The notes under the pieces are model-generated. The model made no database searches. It was not told the origin of the DNA and was given only the letters and a program-made list of their open reading frames with translations. A stretch of 64,000 nt of DNA, taken from positions 11,291,088-11,355,087 of the forward strand of contig OX453272.1 of assembly GCA_949710005.1 (NCBI GenBank), written 5' to 3'. Of this stretch, positions 1 through 11,014 are shown piece after piece. The position numbers and the translations under genes were made by a program. The DNA is from Ricordea florida (lineage: Eukaryota > Cnidaria > Anthozoa > Corallimorpharia > Ricordeidae). Numbering within the stretch: position 1 is the stretch's first letter; every line of letters starts with the position of its first letter.

Positions 1-3000
1 CAGGTGCTTGAACAACATAAGATCTGGGTGAGCTATGTTTGTACAGGACTGTTGCTGCTTTCCATTGTTTGCCATGTTGCATTCTGATAACATCGCCCGT
101 GTGTAGTGATGGTAACTCTCTGCCACAGTGCTTGTCATATTGCTGTTTTTCGTTCTCCTTCATTTTCTCCAGGATGTGTTTAATTTCTCTGGCACCCTGT
201 GGTCTGAGTAGGGCTGCAGTGGTTGGAAGTGTTGTCTTCAGTCTGCGTCCCATCAGAAGTTGTGCTGGGGATAAATTAATCTTCTCTAGTGGTGTGTTTC
301 GATAGTTCAGAAGAGCTTGATATGGATCTGCACCTTTCTTAAGCAGGGTTTTCACTGTCTGGACTGCTCTTTCCACCTCGCCGTTTGCTTGAGGATAATG
401 TGGGCTAGATGTGGTATGTTCAAACCCATAACACTTTGTAAATGCATTGAATTCTGAACTTGTAAACTGTGAACCATTGTCAGTTATCAATTGGTCTGGT
501 ATTCCATGTCTTGAGAACTGGCTCTTTAGGTAACTAATAGTTTTCCTGCTGGTGAGATCATCAAGTTTGTCAACTTCAATCCACTTGGAGTAGTAATCCA
601 CGCACAATAGATAACTATTTCCTTGGTACTCAAAGAGGTCTGCTGCTATCTTTGACCATGGTCTCTCTGGTGTTTCAGTGATGATCATTGGCTCTTTGGC
701 ATGTGCTGTTTGGTACTGGCTGCACTTGAAGCACTTGGCCACCTGTTCTTCGATTTGGGTCATCATTCCTGGCCAAAACAGTAGGTCTCGAGCGCGTTGT
801 TTGCTCTTGACTATCCCTTGGTGTGACTCATGTATCTTCTCCAGCATCTGAGCTCCAAGTGCATGTGGAACAATGAGCTTTGGTCCTTTGAATAATAGGC
901 CATCAATGCAAGAGATCTCTTCTCTGAACGTCCAGTACTGTCTGATCGCTAGTGGAACTTCTGCCCTCTTGTCTGGCCACCCTTGCAGCACAATATCTTG
1001 AAGCACTTGCATGACTGAATCATTAGCTGTAGCTTTCTGCAATTCCAGGTACCTTTCAGGCGAAATAGGTAAGTGTGCTGTCAAATTCACTTCATTGACC
1101 TCTAGATCTGGCACTAGTGTTTCCTTTGTTTCAGGGAGGAATGCCCTGCTTAAGGCATCAGCTAAGTTCATTTCTGCTCCTGGCTTGAACTTGACTTTTA
1201 GATCATATCGTTGTAGGGACAACATCATCTTTTGTAGGCGAAGTGGTGCTTGGTGTAATGGTTTGTTCAGAATAACTTCAAGAGGCTTGTGGTCTGACTG
1301 GACCGTAACTTGCTTGCCATAGAGGTATTGATGGAATTTCTGCGCACCATAAACAATAGCCAGGGTTTCTTTTTCTATTTGCGCATATTTTTCTTGGGTG
1401 GAGGTTAATGCTCTGGATGCATATGCGATTGGCTTGTCTTCCTGTAGAACTACAGCACCGAGTCCCTTGGAACTGGCATCCACTGACAGTGTAACTGGTT
1501 TATCAGGGTCATAATAACCAAGGACAGGTGTACTAGAAGCCATCAACTTGAGCTTCTGAAAGCTTTCCTCTTGCTCTTTTTCCCAGTGCCACTCGACCTC
1601 TTTCTCCAATAGTTGTCTGAGTGGGGAGCTCACATCAGCCATATTTGGCATGAATTTGGCCAAGTACTGCATGAATCCTAGAAATGTTCTCAGTTCCTTT
1701 GCATTCTGTGGTTGTCTCATTTCCTGTACCGCACGGATTTTTTCTGGATCCGCTATGAGTCCATCCTTTGTGAGCACGTGACCAATATAGGGTACAGCTT
1801 CTTGTCTGATGTGGCATTTCTCAGGGTTGAGTTTTAGGTTTGCTTCACGAGATCTGTCTAGGACTTGTCGGAGTCGTACATCATGTTCTTTAACATCTCG
1901 TCCCCAGACTAGTATGTCGTCTACTATGGGTTTGGCTCCTTCAATATCTTCAAACAGGTTGGACATGGACTTCTGAAACACTTCAGGTGCTGATTTTATC
2001 CCGAACGGGAGTCTAGTAAATCGATATCTTCCAAATGGAGAATTGAAAGTGCAGAGCTTGGAGCTGGCTTCATCTAACTTGATTTGCCAAAATCCTGACT
2101 TGGCATCTAAGGTTGAAAACACCTTTGCACCAGGAATTTCTGCGACAACTTCTTCAATCGTTTTCATTGGATAGTGTTCACGTTTAATGGCCTGATTTAG
2201 ATCCCTTGGATCAATGCAGATACGAATTTTGGAGGGTTTTATAACCGTGACCATGCTGCTGACCCACTCAGTCGGCTCAGTTTGGCGGACAATTACTCCA
2301 GCTTCTTCCATGCGATCTAACTCTTTTTTTATCTTGCCTTTGAGTGCCACGGGGACTTTCCTAGGAGGATGGACAACAGGTGTTACCGCTGGGTCAATCT
2401 TGATTGCATGTTCTCCAGGAAGACAGCCAAGTCCTTGGAATAAATCGAAATACTCTTGCAGTATGTCGGGAGTATCTGTTGTTTCAGTGTGTGTTACTGA
2501 ACTTGCTGGGCTGGTGGTATCTGCCTGTTGGTCTTTAGGAGAGGTGGATGCAACTGTATGTATCCGACTGACTAGTCCCATCTCTGTGCAGGTGGCTGCA
2601 CTAAGTACTGCTGGCACTTTGCGGTCAACAATGTAAAATTTCACTTGGTACAGTTTGTCTTTATATTGGCATGGCATTGTTGTGACTCCTCTGACATCGA
2701 TCACATGACCAGAGTAGGACTTCAGTTGCGCAGCTGACTTTGTAAATTCTGCTTTGATTCCTAGCTTGTGGAAGGTTGCTAGGGGCATCACATTACAACG
2801 TGCTCCTGTGTCTAACTGGAATTTGACCACTTTGTCATGAATCATAATTTCCTCGTACCACTCGCTCATGTCAACTGCGTTCACTGTTTCGAGACATCCC
2901 ACATAGAATTCTTCATCACTGCTACTTTCCTGCACAAAGTGCATGTTCTTTGGTAGCACGGTTTTGCAAACTTTTGCGAAATGATTTGGCTTGTTGCACT

Positions 3001-3706
3001 TGGAACATTTTCGTCCTAGTGCTGGGCATACACTGCTCTTCTCATGAGTCGATCCACATCTTGTACATTCTGATGACTTTCTTGCCTTACCTCGGCGTGA
3101 GCGTTTAGAACGATCTTCCCATTTCGTATAGCTGGTTTCCACAGCTTGTACTTTGGGATCTTCACCAGCCATCGTCTGTAGTTGAGCACTGGATATTTCT
3201 TGTGTTCTAGCGATATCAACGGCTTGTTCGAGAGTCAGTCCAGAACCTTCTTGAATCAGCTTTTCTCTTGCCTTCTGTGAGCGACATCCAATTACAACTC
3301 TGTCCCTAACCATCTCGTCTGGATCCTTATATCCACAATCTTTAACTAGCAGCTGCAGGTCGGTGAGGAACTGGTCGAACGGTTCGCCTTCTTGCTGTAC
3401 TTTGTTATGAAATTTGTATCGTGCGAAGACATGGTTCGATTTTGGCTTTACGTAGGTTTCAAACTTGTCGTAATACGTTTGTAGTTTCTTTTTTTCTTCC
3501 TCACTGAGAGTCCAGGTATTATATATGTCTCGGCCCTTATCGCCAACCCAAATCATCACGTAATTGCACCGTTGTTCTTCGGTCTTGCCTTTGAGAGGGC
3601 CACCGAAGGTAAATTCGCAGTGCTGTTTGAACGATCGCCACGCTCCCGGCAAGTCGCCACTGGACCAATCCATTTTGGGTGTATTTGCCGTTGTTATGCC
3701 TTCCAT
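1..3706 (-). CDS. Ty3/gypsy retrotransposon gag-pol polyprotein, partial at window edge
   Basis: Translating the minus strand from the ATG at 3706 gives one frame that stays open for about 1,235 codons and leaves the window at position 1, so the end is missing. Domains in order: a gag-like region; two Cys/His knuckles near residues 210-250 (the second is a CX2CX4HX4C knuckle); an aspartic protease with the DTGA motif near residue 297; reverse transcriptase with an IVDDILVWG active-site motif near residue 595; RNase H with a VDASSKG motif near residue 740; and an integrase with an HHCC-type zinc region followed by DDE blocks (ITDNGSQF, QANGEVER). Gag and pol share one frame with no stop between them. 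It lies 95 bp downstream of a primer-binding site and an LTR. It makes the retroelement's particle proteins and its replication and integration enzymes. The uninterrupted frame suggests a recent insertion. Confidence 0.9.
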   Translation of the reverse strand, partial: MEGITTANTPKMDWSSGDLPGAWRSFKQHCEFTFGGPLKGKTEEQRCNYVMIWVGDKGRDIYNTWTLSEEEKKKLQTYYDKFETYVKPKSNHVFARYKFHNKVQQEGEPFDQFLTDLQLLVKDCGYKDPDEMVRDRVVIGCRSQKAREKLIQEGSGLTLEQAVDIARTQEISSAQLQTMAGEDPKVQAVETSYTKWEDRSKRSRRGKARKSSECTRCGSTHEKSSVCPALGRKCSKCNKPNHFAKVCKTVLPKNMHFVQESSSDEEFYVGCLETVNAVDMSEWYEEIMIHDKVVKFQLDTGARCNVMPLATFHKLGIKAEFTKSAAQLKSYSGHVIDVRGVTTMPCQYKDKLYQVKFYIVDRKVPAVLSAATCTEMGLVSRIHTVASTSPKDQQADTTSPASSVTHTETTDTPDILQEYFDLFQGLGCLPGEHAIKIDPAVTPVVHPPRKVPVALKGKIKKELDRMEEAGVIVRQTEPTEWVSSMVTVIKPSKIRICIDPRDLNQAIKREHYPMKTIEEVVAEIPGAKVFSTLDAKSGFWQIKLDEASSKLCTFNSPFGRYRFTRLPFGIKSAPEVFQKSMSNLFEDIEGAKPIVDDILVWGRDVKEHDVRLRQVLDRSREANLKLNPEKCHIRQEAVPYIGHVLTKDGLIADPEKIRAVQEMRQPQNAKELRTFLGFMQYLAKFMPNMADVSSPLRQLLEKEVEWHWEKEQEESFQKLKLMASSTPVLGYYDPDKPVTLSVDASSKGLGAVVLQEDKPIAYASRALTSTQEKYAQIEKETLAIVYGAQKFHQYLYGKQVTVQSDHKPLEVILNKPLHQAPLRLQKMMLSLQRYDLKVKFKPGAEMNLADALSRAFLPETKETLVPDLEVNEVNLTAHLPISPERYLELQKATANDSVMQVLQDIVLQGWPDKRAEVPLAIRQYWTFREEISCIDGLLFKGPKLIVPHALGAQMLEKIHESHQGIVKSKQRARDLLFWPGMMTQIEEQVAKCFKCSQYQTAHAKEPMIITETPERPWSKIAADLFEYQGNSYLLCVDYYSKWIEVDKLDDLTSRKTISYLKSQFSRHGIPDQLITDNGSQFTSSEFNAFTKCYGFEHTTSSPHYPQANGEVERAVQTVKTLLKKGADPYQALLNYRNTPLEKINLSPAQLLMGRRLKTTLPTTAALLRPQGAREIKHILEKMKENEKQQYDKHCGRELPSLHTGDVIRMQHGKQWKAATVLYKHSSPRSYVVQAP

Positions 3707-3800
3707 TTCGGTTCTGGATATTCGTTAGGCTCTAATCGATCTTGATACAAGGTTTTCTTTCCTCGATGGCTTTCTTTCACGCGAGAATTTTCCGATTAAA

Positions 3801-3812
3801 CTCCTGACACCA
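3801..3812 (-). other. primer-binding site of the gypsy element
   Basis: Read on the minus strand this is TGGTGTCAGGAG, directly after the LTR's terminal CA. TGG is the expected start of a tRNA 3'-end complement. The priming tRNA was not identified. Confidence 0.65.
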
Positions 3813-4080
3813 TGTTGTGTACGTCATACACTATGCAGCCATGTTTGTAAGATGAATATTTTAATCAGTACCCACAATGCTTAGCGCCGTACATAACACT
3901 GCGTACTGTTTGTCATATCGCGGTCAGTAGTTCATGTATGACCCAAAGACCCCATGAAATGTCCTGAGCTACTACAATTACTACACTTTATACAGCTACT
4001 TCACTTTGTTAAATTCACTACAGTTACTTCTATGCCATGCATATCGCAGCATCCATTTTGAAGGAGAAACACGAACAACA
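3813..4080 (-). repeat. 5' LTR of the gypsy element (268 bp)
   Basis: The segment begins TGTTGT and ends ACAACA, a perfect 6-bp terminal inverted repeat of TG...CA form, and directly abuts the primer-binding site. On the minus strand it holds a GTATAAAG TATA-like box. The partner LTR is outside the window, so the boundary and target duplication cannot be confirmed; the 5 bases outside are CGGGG (4081-4085). Confidence 0.6.
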
Positions 4081-4089
4081 CGGGGAACA

Positions 4090-4157
4090 ATTCTTGGCTT
4101 GCACTCACGTGACTTCCGGTATCACTTGTGACTTCCGTCCGCCATGCTGGTGTTTCA
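4090..4157 (+). repeat. left TIR of the THAP-DDE transposon
   Basis: Matches the reverse complement of 7813-7878 in three blocks (the outer 14 bp, CGTGAC, and the inner 19 bp), with a diverged, gapped middle. Confidence 0.6.
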
Positions 4158-4235
4158 AATACCAATATGGCGGACGGATGCTAGTCACAAACACAATTAT
4201 TCAGACGCGTTTTATTCCAGTTTCGCATCCTCAAA

Positions 4236-5771
4236 ATGCCAATGTGCCTGATTGTGGGGTGTTCTAGAAAAACTGGTCGAGATAAGGGAATCCGATTATA
4301 TAGAGTTCCGGCAGTTGTGACGAATCAGGGCCCAGAAGTAGAAGAACTCAGCATTGAGCGAAGACGACGATGGATTTCAGCAATAAGCCGCGATGACCTC
4401 ACAGAGAAAATCTTAAGTAACGATAGGGTTTGTGATCAACATTTTCACTCTGGAACCGCAGCTCCTTTGTGGGATCGACACAGTATCGACTGGGTTCCAT
4501 CTCTTAATTTAGGCCATGGCAAATCGGCGACGCGAAGAGAACAAACTGAAGCCCAAGAAGCTCGAGCGGAGAGGTCGAAGCAAAGGCGAAAACGACAGGC
4601 GGAACAGCAAGAACAGGAACGTTTACTAAAGCTACAGAAATTAAACGAGCCTGGAGTCCCCCTTGCCGATTTTGCTTCTGAGATTGTCGAGGCTGAAAGC
4701 TTAAATGTTTCAGAGGCAGAGCAAGTTCAAGAGGAGGCAGCAGACTTGCAGCCAGACGATCAAGAAACGTATGACTGCTCAACACAAACAGAGGCTTTTG
4801 ACCATTTGTATCGGTCTGTGGCGTCTCTTTCTGTTAAGGACTGCCCACGCACTGATGCCTCTACTCAAACAGAAGAGTTTGACTACTTATTTACCCATCT
4901 ATCGCCGAGCAAGCCTTTCGATCAGAATTATTTTAAGGACGACAACGCGAAAGTGTCATTCTACACAGGCCTGCCAACATACGAAGTGCTAGAACCAACT
5001 TTTATTCATGTCTCACCTTTTGTCAAGCGCCGAACACAATGTCTTACTTTATTTCAAGAGATGGTCATGGTTCTCATGAAATTGAGACTAAATGTGCCAC
5101 ACCAAGACTTGGCATATAGATTTGGAGTGTCCCAGTCAACAGTGTCAAGGACATTTGCTCACTGGTTATTCATTATGGATGTGCGACTGTGCCCACTGAT
5201 TAGGTGGCCTGAGAGAGAAGAGCTTTGGAAGACCATGCCTCAGTGTTTTAAGTTTTCCTTTGGTACAAAGACAACTGTCATTATTGACTGCTTTGAGGTG
5301 TTTTGTGTAAAACCAACAAACCTCCTAGCCAGAGCACAAACATTCAGCTCTTACAAACATCATAATACAGTGAAGGTCCTTATTGGCATCACCCCTCAAG
5401 GTTGCATTTCATTTGTCTCAGAAGCCTGGGGTGGACGGACGTCAGACAAATACCTTACGGAAAATTGTGGCTTGCTAGACAAGTTGCTTCCTGGAGATTT
5501 AGTTATGGCAGACAGGGGGTTCACTATTCATGATGGTGTTGCCCTAAAGTATGCAGAACTTGTGATTCCAGCATTTACGAAAGGGAAAGAACAATTAGAC
5601 CCTACTGATGTTGAAAAGACAAGGGGCATTGCACATGTCAGAATTCATGTTGAGCGAGTGATTGGACTTTTACGTCGAAAGTACACTATTTTAGAGAATA
5701 CCTTGGCAGTTGATCTTTTGACATGTAATCCTCATGGAAATCCAGAGGTCCAAGTACCAATGATTGACTGA
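4236..5771 (+). CDS. THAP-domain DDE_Tnp_4-type transposase with premature stop
   Basis: 511 codons. Residues 1-90 form a C2CH THAP zinc-finger domain (MPMCLIVGC start, then a conserved tryptophan region and a CDQHF pair), which binds the element's ends. A charged coiled region follows at about 100-150, then a helix-turn-helix near 285-305 ([20 protein letters not shown]), then an RNase H-fold nuclease: DCFEVF, MADRGF and HVERVIG supply the presumed D, D and E. The frame stops at TGA 5769-5771, but the same frame continues for 19 sense codons to TAG 5829-5831 with residues that look like the family's usual ending (VCxxLVNLCxPIVPFD). The TGA is therefore probably a late nonsense change. The protein may still fold, because the loss is beyond the catalytic Glu. 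Confidence 0.85.
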   Translation: MPMCLIVGCSRKTGRDKGIRLYRVPAVVTNQGPEVEELSIERRRRWISAISRDDLTEKILSNDRVCDQHFHSGTAAPLWDRHSIDWVPSLNLGHGKSATRREQTEAQEARAERSKQRRKRQAEQQEQERLLKLQKLNEPGVPLADFASEIVEAESLNVSEAEQVQEEAADLQPDDQETYDCSTQTEAFDHLYRSVASLSVKDCPRTDASTQTEEFDYLFTHLSPSKPFDQNYFKDDNAKVSFYTGLPTYEVLEPTFIHVSPFVKRRTQCLTLFQEMVMVLMKLRLNVPHQDLAYRFGVSQSTVSRTFAHWLFIMDVRLCPLIRWPEREELWKTMPQCFKFSFGTKTTVIIDCFEVFCVKPTNLLARAQTFSSYKHHNTVKVLIGITPQGCISFVSEAWGGRTSDKYLTENCGLLDKLLPGDLVMADRGFTIHDGVALKYAELVIPAFTKGKEQLDPTDVEKTRGIAHVRIHVERVIGLLRRKYTILENTLAVDLLTCNPHGNPEVQVPMID

Positions 5772-5831
5772 ATTATCAGAGTTTGCTCAGGACTTGTCAA
5801 CCTATGTGGCCCCATTGTTCCATTTGATTAG

Positions 5832-7186
5832 TTTTGTGTCCATAAAATGCATGATGGGGTATATAAGGTATGTTTCCGTGAGTATGTGCCACCCAGTTCT
5901 TTTAGTTTTTTCTTAACATCTTTTTGACTACTGGTACATGTACATGTAATTGTAAACTTTTGCACATTCGAAATACCAAACCCCATTTTACCTAAGAATC
6001 ATATCTAAACCCCATTGGGTGGTGCATACCCATTAAGTATTTTGGGGCAGTACCCAACCGCAACAAGGGGGGATGCACCATAGAACCTTGCTTTAAATGC
6101 TGTAAATGAGGCTTTAACGTAGCATAGATATGGATATCAAATTACAGTTGACTGTTTGAAGTTTTGAATTCAAATGGTTTAATTAAATTGATTGCATCAC
6201 ATAGTGTACATTTTGCAGGTTAAATTGTTTTCAGGTTTAATCTGTTTTCAACCTAGGTAGATCTTTTTCAACTTGAAAATAACACTATTTCAGAAAATTA
6301 AAACAGTTTCTATTTGTCTATAAGGATTACCCTCTCTGAATTCAAATTTGTTTTACATGTAAGTGATTAAATGAGGGTGGCCTTCAGCTTAAAACCGATC
6401 AACCTAAGTTGAAAACAAGTTCAACCCTTAAATGAAAATTGACCTAGTACAAATATATATCACATATACATGGATACATTGCCTGGACATATGTTAGTGA
6501 TGTCAAAGGGCAACAATGTATTAGCATAAAATCCAGTAACAGAACACCTAAATGTAGTGACATGTTTCCTCTTAAGTTCCTCTTGTTACCAGTTCATTAA
6601 ATGCATTTTACATACAGATTGTATCACTAAAAACAGCCAGTTCAAGTAAAGTATGGGACCAACAGACAAATGTAAGATTCTCCTGCAAGGTTGTTATTTG
6701 TAAAAACAAAGTTGTTGACATTCTTTATAACCATGCAATAAAATTCAAGTGAAATGCTCTGATTTACACCTCTCAAAGGGTGCTGAGGATCATACATGTA
6801 AGTGATCAGCATAAATTTTCTTATTTATTGCTATATATTTTCTTATTTGCAAAAAAGGTTATAAGAATTAAGGATATGATCATCCAAAATGAAATATTGT
6901 GGTGCTTTAGTAACTTCCACTCATACTGCTAGTTTAAGGTTTGGTTCCTCTTCAGTAAACTGTGCAAATCTGATAGCATTGAAATCACAACAAAAAATGT
7001 TGCAAGGAAAAATGCTAAATTAATGGAAGCTCTTTTTTGTCCTACATCTTGATTTCCATCACCACAAAATAATATTCTAGTAATGTTGAGAGTTCTCAGA
7101 TTTGCATTTACAAATTATTTGAAAACTTACTTTTAGCCAACTCCAGTATGGTTAAAGCAGTTGACTTTTGTGACTAAATTTGTTTA
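5832..7186. other. transposon interior without recognisable coding
   Basis: AT-rich DNA between the two genes. I looked on the minus strand for the SWIM or YqaJ part expected to follow the second gene and saw none, so most of that gene appears deleted or decayed. Confidence 0.5.
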
Positions 7187-7753
7187 TTACTTAAAATAAA
7201 ATTTGTGTAACAAATCTGTTGGAGTTATCATTTGCCATTGACGTGCGAGCTTTCTCCCCTGTTGTAAGACAAATCCATGAATACTCTTGGTTGATAACTG
7301 TTGCATAGATAACTGTTGCATATTAATATAATAAGCTTGTTTTCTTTTGAAAATATAATTAAAAGTCACAATTTGATACACTAGGGAATGTCTCACTTTT
7401 CCTACGACAACGTGCTTTCCGGAGACAATGCAGCCTTGAATACTCGTAATGAATCCTGACACCATAAAGTTGTACGCCTCTAAACTCTTGTATGCCTTAA
7501 ACTGCTGTTTGGTGTAGAAACTAGTTTCTAAAACCAAGTAGCTTAGCAAATCCGTCGCTTCGATAGGAGGAAGGCAATCGGAGTTAAACTGCTCACCGGG
7601 AAGAGTGACCGGATCCACTCCAATCTCGGCGATTTTTTCTAAATATCTTCGTTTAACGTGGTCGTCGAGTTTTTTGCAATACTCTGATAGTACTGGAATT
7701 TTGCTACAAAGCTCAGATATTGAAGGAACACGTTCGTTTTCCGAAGAATCCAT
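7187..7753 (-). pseudogene. N-terminal remnant of the transposon's second gene (SWIM/YqaJ-type family)
   Basis: Starts at ATG 7753, about 125 bp inside the right TIR. Roughly the first 120 residues resemble the N-terminal domain of proteins that, in cnidarian genomes, lead into a SWIM zinc-finger and a YqaJ-like exonuclease (recognised by the blocks IEATDLLSYLVLETSFYTKQQF and VSGKHVVVGKVRHS). After the KVRHS block the sequence becomes low-complexity and AT-rich and the match ends, which suggests an intron boundary or a deletion near 7385. The downstream domains are not found in the element. The role in the intact family is thought to be accessory to transposition; here it is probably non-functional. 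Confidence 0.5.
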
Positions 7754-7812
7754 TGAAATTTCGAGTAATTCAACAGCGATGGCATATAAACATATGTAAA
7801 TTTCACCCGTGG

Positions 7813-7878
7813 TGAAACACCAGCATGGCGGATACCCAAATATGGAAACATATCTGACGTCACGTGCAAGCCAAGAAT
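7813..7878 (-). repeat. right TIR of the THAP-DDE transposon
   Basis: Inverted partner of 4090-4157; see that entry for the shared blocks. Confidence 0.6.
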
Positions 7879-9283
7879 ACGAGCATTCCCGTACGTCGGA
7901 CCCAGTCTCTCATCTCAATCAAAAATCACAGCTGAACTGCGAGCCTTCTGGGCCATCGTACTGGCTACTTCAACTGAGCTTCAACTGGTGTTGAAGACTC
8001 CTCCTCAGTCCCTGCTCGGCTGCGCAGTCGCGACGTATATAGATAGATAGACAGACAGACAGACAGATAGGCAGATTTATTGATAGGCCACATAAACCTA
8101 GACTCATGCTCGCCCTATGCGTGCACGGGTATAAAGAAACAGTTTCTTGGACATAACAATAGAATGAAGGAAAAGTCGCAGCTAAATCTAAGTTAATAGA
8201 ACGGAGCTATGAATAGCGTCAAAATGTAACAAAGGTAAGTTAAAGCCACACATATGCGCACTAAGGCGACAGTGGTAGAAGGGATTAGACCCTGATGCTA
8301 CCAAAAAAAAAGATGAAAAAATTGAGCTCAAATCGGAAATGAAAATCGGAGCTACGAATAGTTTGGCTCTATCATGTGGCAGGTAAGTCTGGGATCGGGT
8401 ATAGAAATGAGATGGATTGGCTAGGTTATCATTTTCTAGGGAATTGATTACTAGTTGAAGACTTTACTGGGGTGAAACCGGGACTTGTCACTCAAAAAAA
8501 AAATAAAATCGGCAAACGTAAATTTACCCGCAACTCAGGCTTATAGCAAAGAAACTCCAAAATCCACTTAACAAATCGAGTACAGAAAACGCTAAACCAC
8601 ACTCAATTTGTTTTTTATCACAATAGCAACGTTAAAAAACGTCAAAGAATTTTTTTTTCAGAGTGTGACCAAGATCGTGACACAAGGAAAGAGCAAACGT
8701 TGTCTATAACTTTCTCGCAATCGGATTGGTTTATTCCCCAAAATGAGCGTTTCTGATTGGCTAGTGCTTTGCGTGACACATTGACGCGACCAGCGTTGTC
8801 TAGACTTTTATCGTCGACGGCAAATTAGCCAATCAGTAGCGACTGTACAATAGGGAAGGGTTTTGGCATGCAGTCAAGTCTAGGATAGGGTAGCAAATTC
8901 AGTTTTTCAAAACTAGATCTGGAACAGGCTAAGGGTTCCAGAGTCACAGCGACCAATCCCTACCCAAACGTTCCTACAGCAACTCTCTGCCCCGGCCATT
9001 TTCAAAAAGAACCAGAGGGACCACAAAAACACTCAATAATGACAGGACACAACAAACAATCAGGATCACCTCGATATATTTTACATTTTCTACGGCACTT
9101 ACAAGCTGAATTGAAACTTTCTGTACAAATAAAACCGACTTAAGCCTAGTTTCATTGATTGAAGAAAATATATCTATATTCCCTCTCTAATAGGTGGGAC
9201 AATTTATTAAACACATTGGCTCATATGCCACGACTAAAATTTATGTATCCCAGTACATTTACCCTTTTAGGAATCCCGCTTTG
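7879..9283. other. non-coding, with a short microsatellite
   Basis: A GATA/GACA microsatellite lies at 8040-8070. The words at 8870-8950 (TCTAGGATAGGGTAGCAAA, GGCTAAGGGTTCC) recur in reverse at 34415-34465, marking a dispersed repeat. No gene seen. Confidence 0.6.
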
Positions 9284-9775
9284 TGTAGCTATGACAATTC
9301 TTTGGAACTTTACTGCAGAACTGTACTGCGGTACTGACTGTTTTATTTTTGAGTGGAGTTCCAACCTTTTCACCTGTGGATCAAAACATTCAGTCTGACC
9401 AATCTTTGGAAAGCTACTGAACAGCACTGTACCGTGGTACTGTTTGTTGAACTATGCAGTATAGTTCTAAGTTTCTCATTTGCGCATCAAACCATGCTGT
9501 GACCACTTGTTGGAACGTTACTGGCAAACTGTAATTCGGTACTGACTGTTTTATTTACTGTGGTTCTAATGTTTTCATCTGAGGTAACACCATGCAGTGA
9601 GCATACTTTGGGAAACTACTGGAAAGTTCTTCGAACTTTCTTGTTTCTTTTAAGTGTCGTTCAAACTTTGCCATTTACGACCAAAACCGCGCAATTTTGC
9701 CATCCAATGGAAAGCTTCAAAACAGTACACTTAGGAAAATACTATCTAGTATAGTTTTTCAAACAACGACGACAC
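9284..9775 (-). repeat. copy of the 106-bp tandem repeat family (minus orientation)
   Basis: Diverged tandem copies of the unit seen more cleanly at 40550-40985 (words such as GGTACTGACTGTTTTATT, CATCTG...ACCATGCAGTG). Orientation is opposite to the 40.5-kb and 58.3-kb arrays. Confidence 0.6.
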
Positions 9776-10446
9776 AGTCAAACCACAACTTTTGGGCCTG
9801 CATTTATCATTTTATCAGTTGCCAGGCAACCCCAATTATAGATGGTACATTACTGCATAAACGACTGAATGTTTTGAATGGATGTAGCTTTCCGGACGGT
9901 TGTACACCAAGTTATGTCACACCCAAAATAAATTTAGCATAAAGTTATTCTCTCGAAAGATGGCTGCACGCGAATGAAGCAAGCGAGGCTAAGTCTGAGA
10001 CGTCTGAAGTGCAATTTTAGTGGAAAATCAGTGTTTTGCCTATAATAACTAATTTCACGAACTACTTTGCTTTCTGTTTTAGGAAGTTTTGCTTTGAAAT
10101 TTTCTACAGGTCGCTACGGTGAGAGTTCGTGATGCCACTTTCTTGTACATGGTTCATTTGATTTTTGCAGCTATTAGGACTGGTTTGACAGCTTGACTTG
10201 AAATATCCCTGCCCCGTCCCCATCGAACATCGGCAATGCAGAATACCAAGCCCACCGCCTACAACTTCTGAATATGCACCAGCCTTTAGTGGGCACATTA
10301 CATTGACAAATCGAAAACTGTCGCCACATTTCGAGCACATACTGTACTGGTGCAAGAGCCCAAAACCTGGAGCGAAAGACTCACATTCTTCCCTTTTGAG
10401 TGAACATTTTCACAGATCTAGTTGATTTGTGAACCTTTTCAACGCC

Positions 10447-10645
10447 AAAAGTGATGGGGGGGGGGGGGGGGGAAACAAAAAAAATTCATGCAGAAGGAAG
10501 GTCCAATTGTGACTTTTTCACACGTAGTAAAAAAATTCGTGCAGAGAGGTTCACCTGAAAAAAAAAATTCCTGCACAAGTAGTGAGCGAAAAAAAAAATT
10601 CGTGCAAGCTGAAAACTCCCCACCCCCCCCCCCCCCATCACTTTT
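10447..10645. mobile_element. foldback element with G-run ends and reiterated word
   Basis: Ends are AAAAGTGATGGGG and its inverse CCCCATCACTTTT. Between them a poly-A plus TTCGTGCA-like word occurs about four times (AAAAATTCATGCA, AAAAATTCGTGCA and similar). Non-coding. It resembles a MITE, but its parent element is unknown. Confidence 0.5.
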
Positions 10646-10810
10646 CTAATGGTCCGTCCCTTAACCAGGGTTTGGCGGCAACGATCAGTTTAAATAATAA
10701 TGAATACATGTAGGTCTGTGAAAATGCCCACTTGAGGGTATGGTTAGGTTGTCCGCTCCAGGTGATGGGCTCTTGGCTGATGGCGTAGAACAAGCCTCTC
10801 TCGCAAAAGG

Positions 10811-11014
10811 CTAGCTATTTTCAACTGCCTTAAGAACGCACTTGACGGTATAGGCAAATGCCGCAAATCCTATGATAACACAAATGTTCACCAGGGTACT
10901 ACTGATAACGCCATTGTTTCCGTCCCTGGTTCCAACTGCCACCCCTCCCTGATCGTTTCCTTTGTGATCCGTCCCTTTCTTTCCCTCGGCACTTGCTTCT
11001 CCTCTTTCTCTCAT
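10811..11014 (-). CDS. small ORF, 67 aa, one predicted membrane segment
   Basis: Starts with ATG at 11014. The first 35 residues are charged and Gly-rich; residues about 40-60 form a hydrophobic helix (STLVNICVIIGFAAFAYTV), followed by a short polar tail. The start overlaps the stop of a 36-aa ORF by ATGA. No family was recognised. The two hydrophobic segments could also belong to one protein split by a frameshift. It may be a small host membrane protein or chance. Confidence 0.3.
   Translation of the reverse strand: MRERGEASAEGKKGTDHKGNDQGGVAVGTRDGNNGVISSTLVNICVIIGFAAFAYTVKCVLKAVENS

Larger units (their letters stand above)
4090..7878. mobile_element. THAP-DDE DNA transposon, resembling ISL2EU
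   Basis: A 3.8-kb element bounded by inverted ends sharing ATTCTTGGCTTGCA, CGTGAC and, further in, CCGCCATGCTGGTGTTTCA. It carries a THAP-DDE transposase on the plus strand near the left end and a second, unrelated gene on the minus strand near the right end, so the two genes converge. A THAP transposase paired with a YqaJ-type accessory gene is the hallmark of the ISL2EU group, which is why that name is suggested; Harbinger is the alternative. The ends have diverged, and both genes look damaged, so the copy is probably dead. No clean target duplication was found. Confidence 0.65.

Noticed and set aside
4504..4992. Extra ORFs inside the transposase gene
   Set aside because: They lie fully within the THAP transposase in other frames and show no family features.
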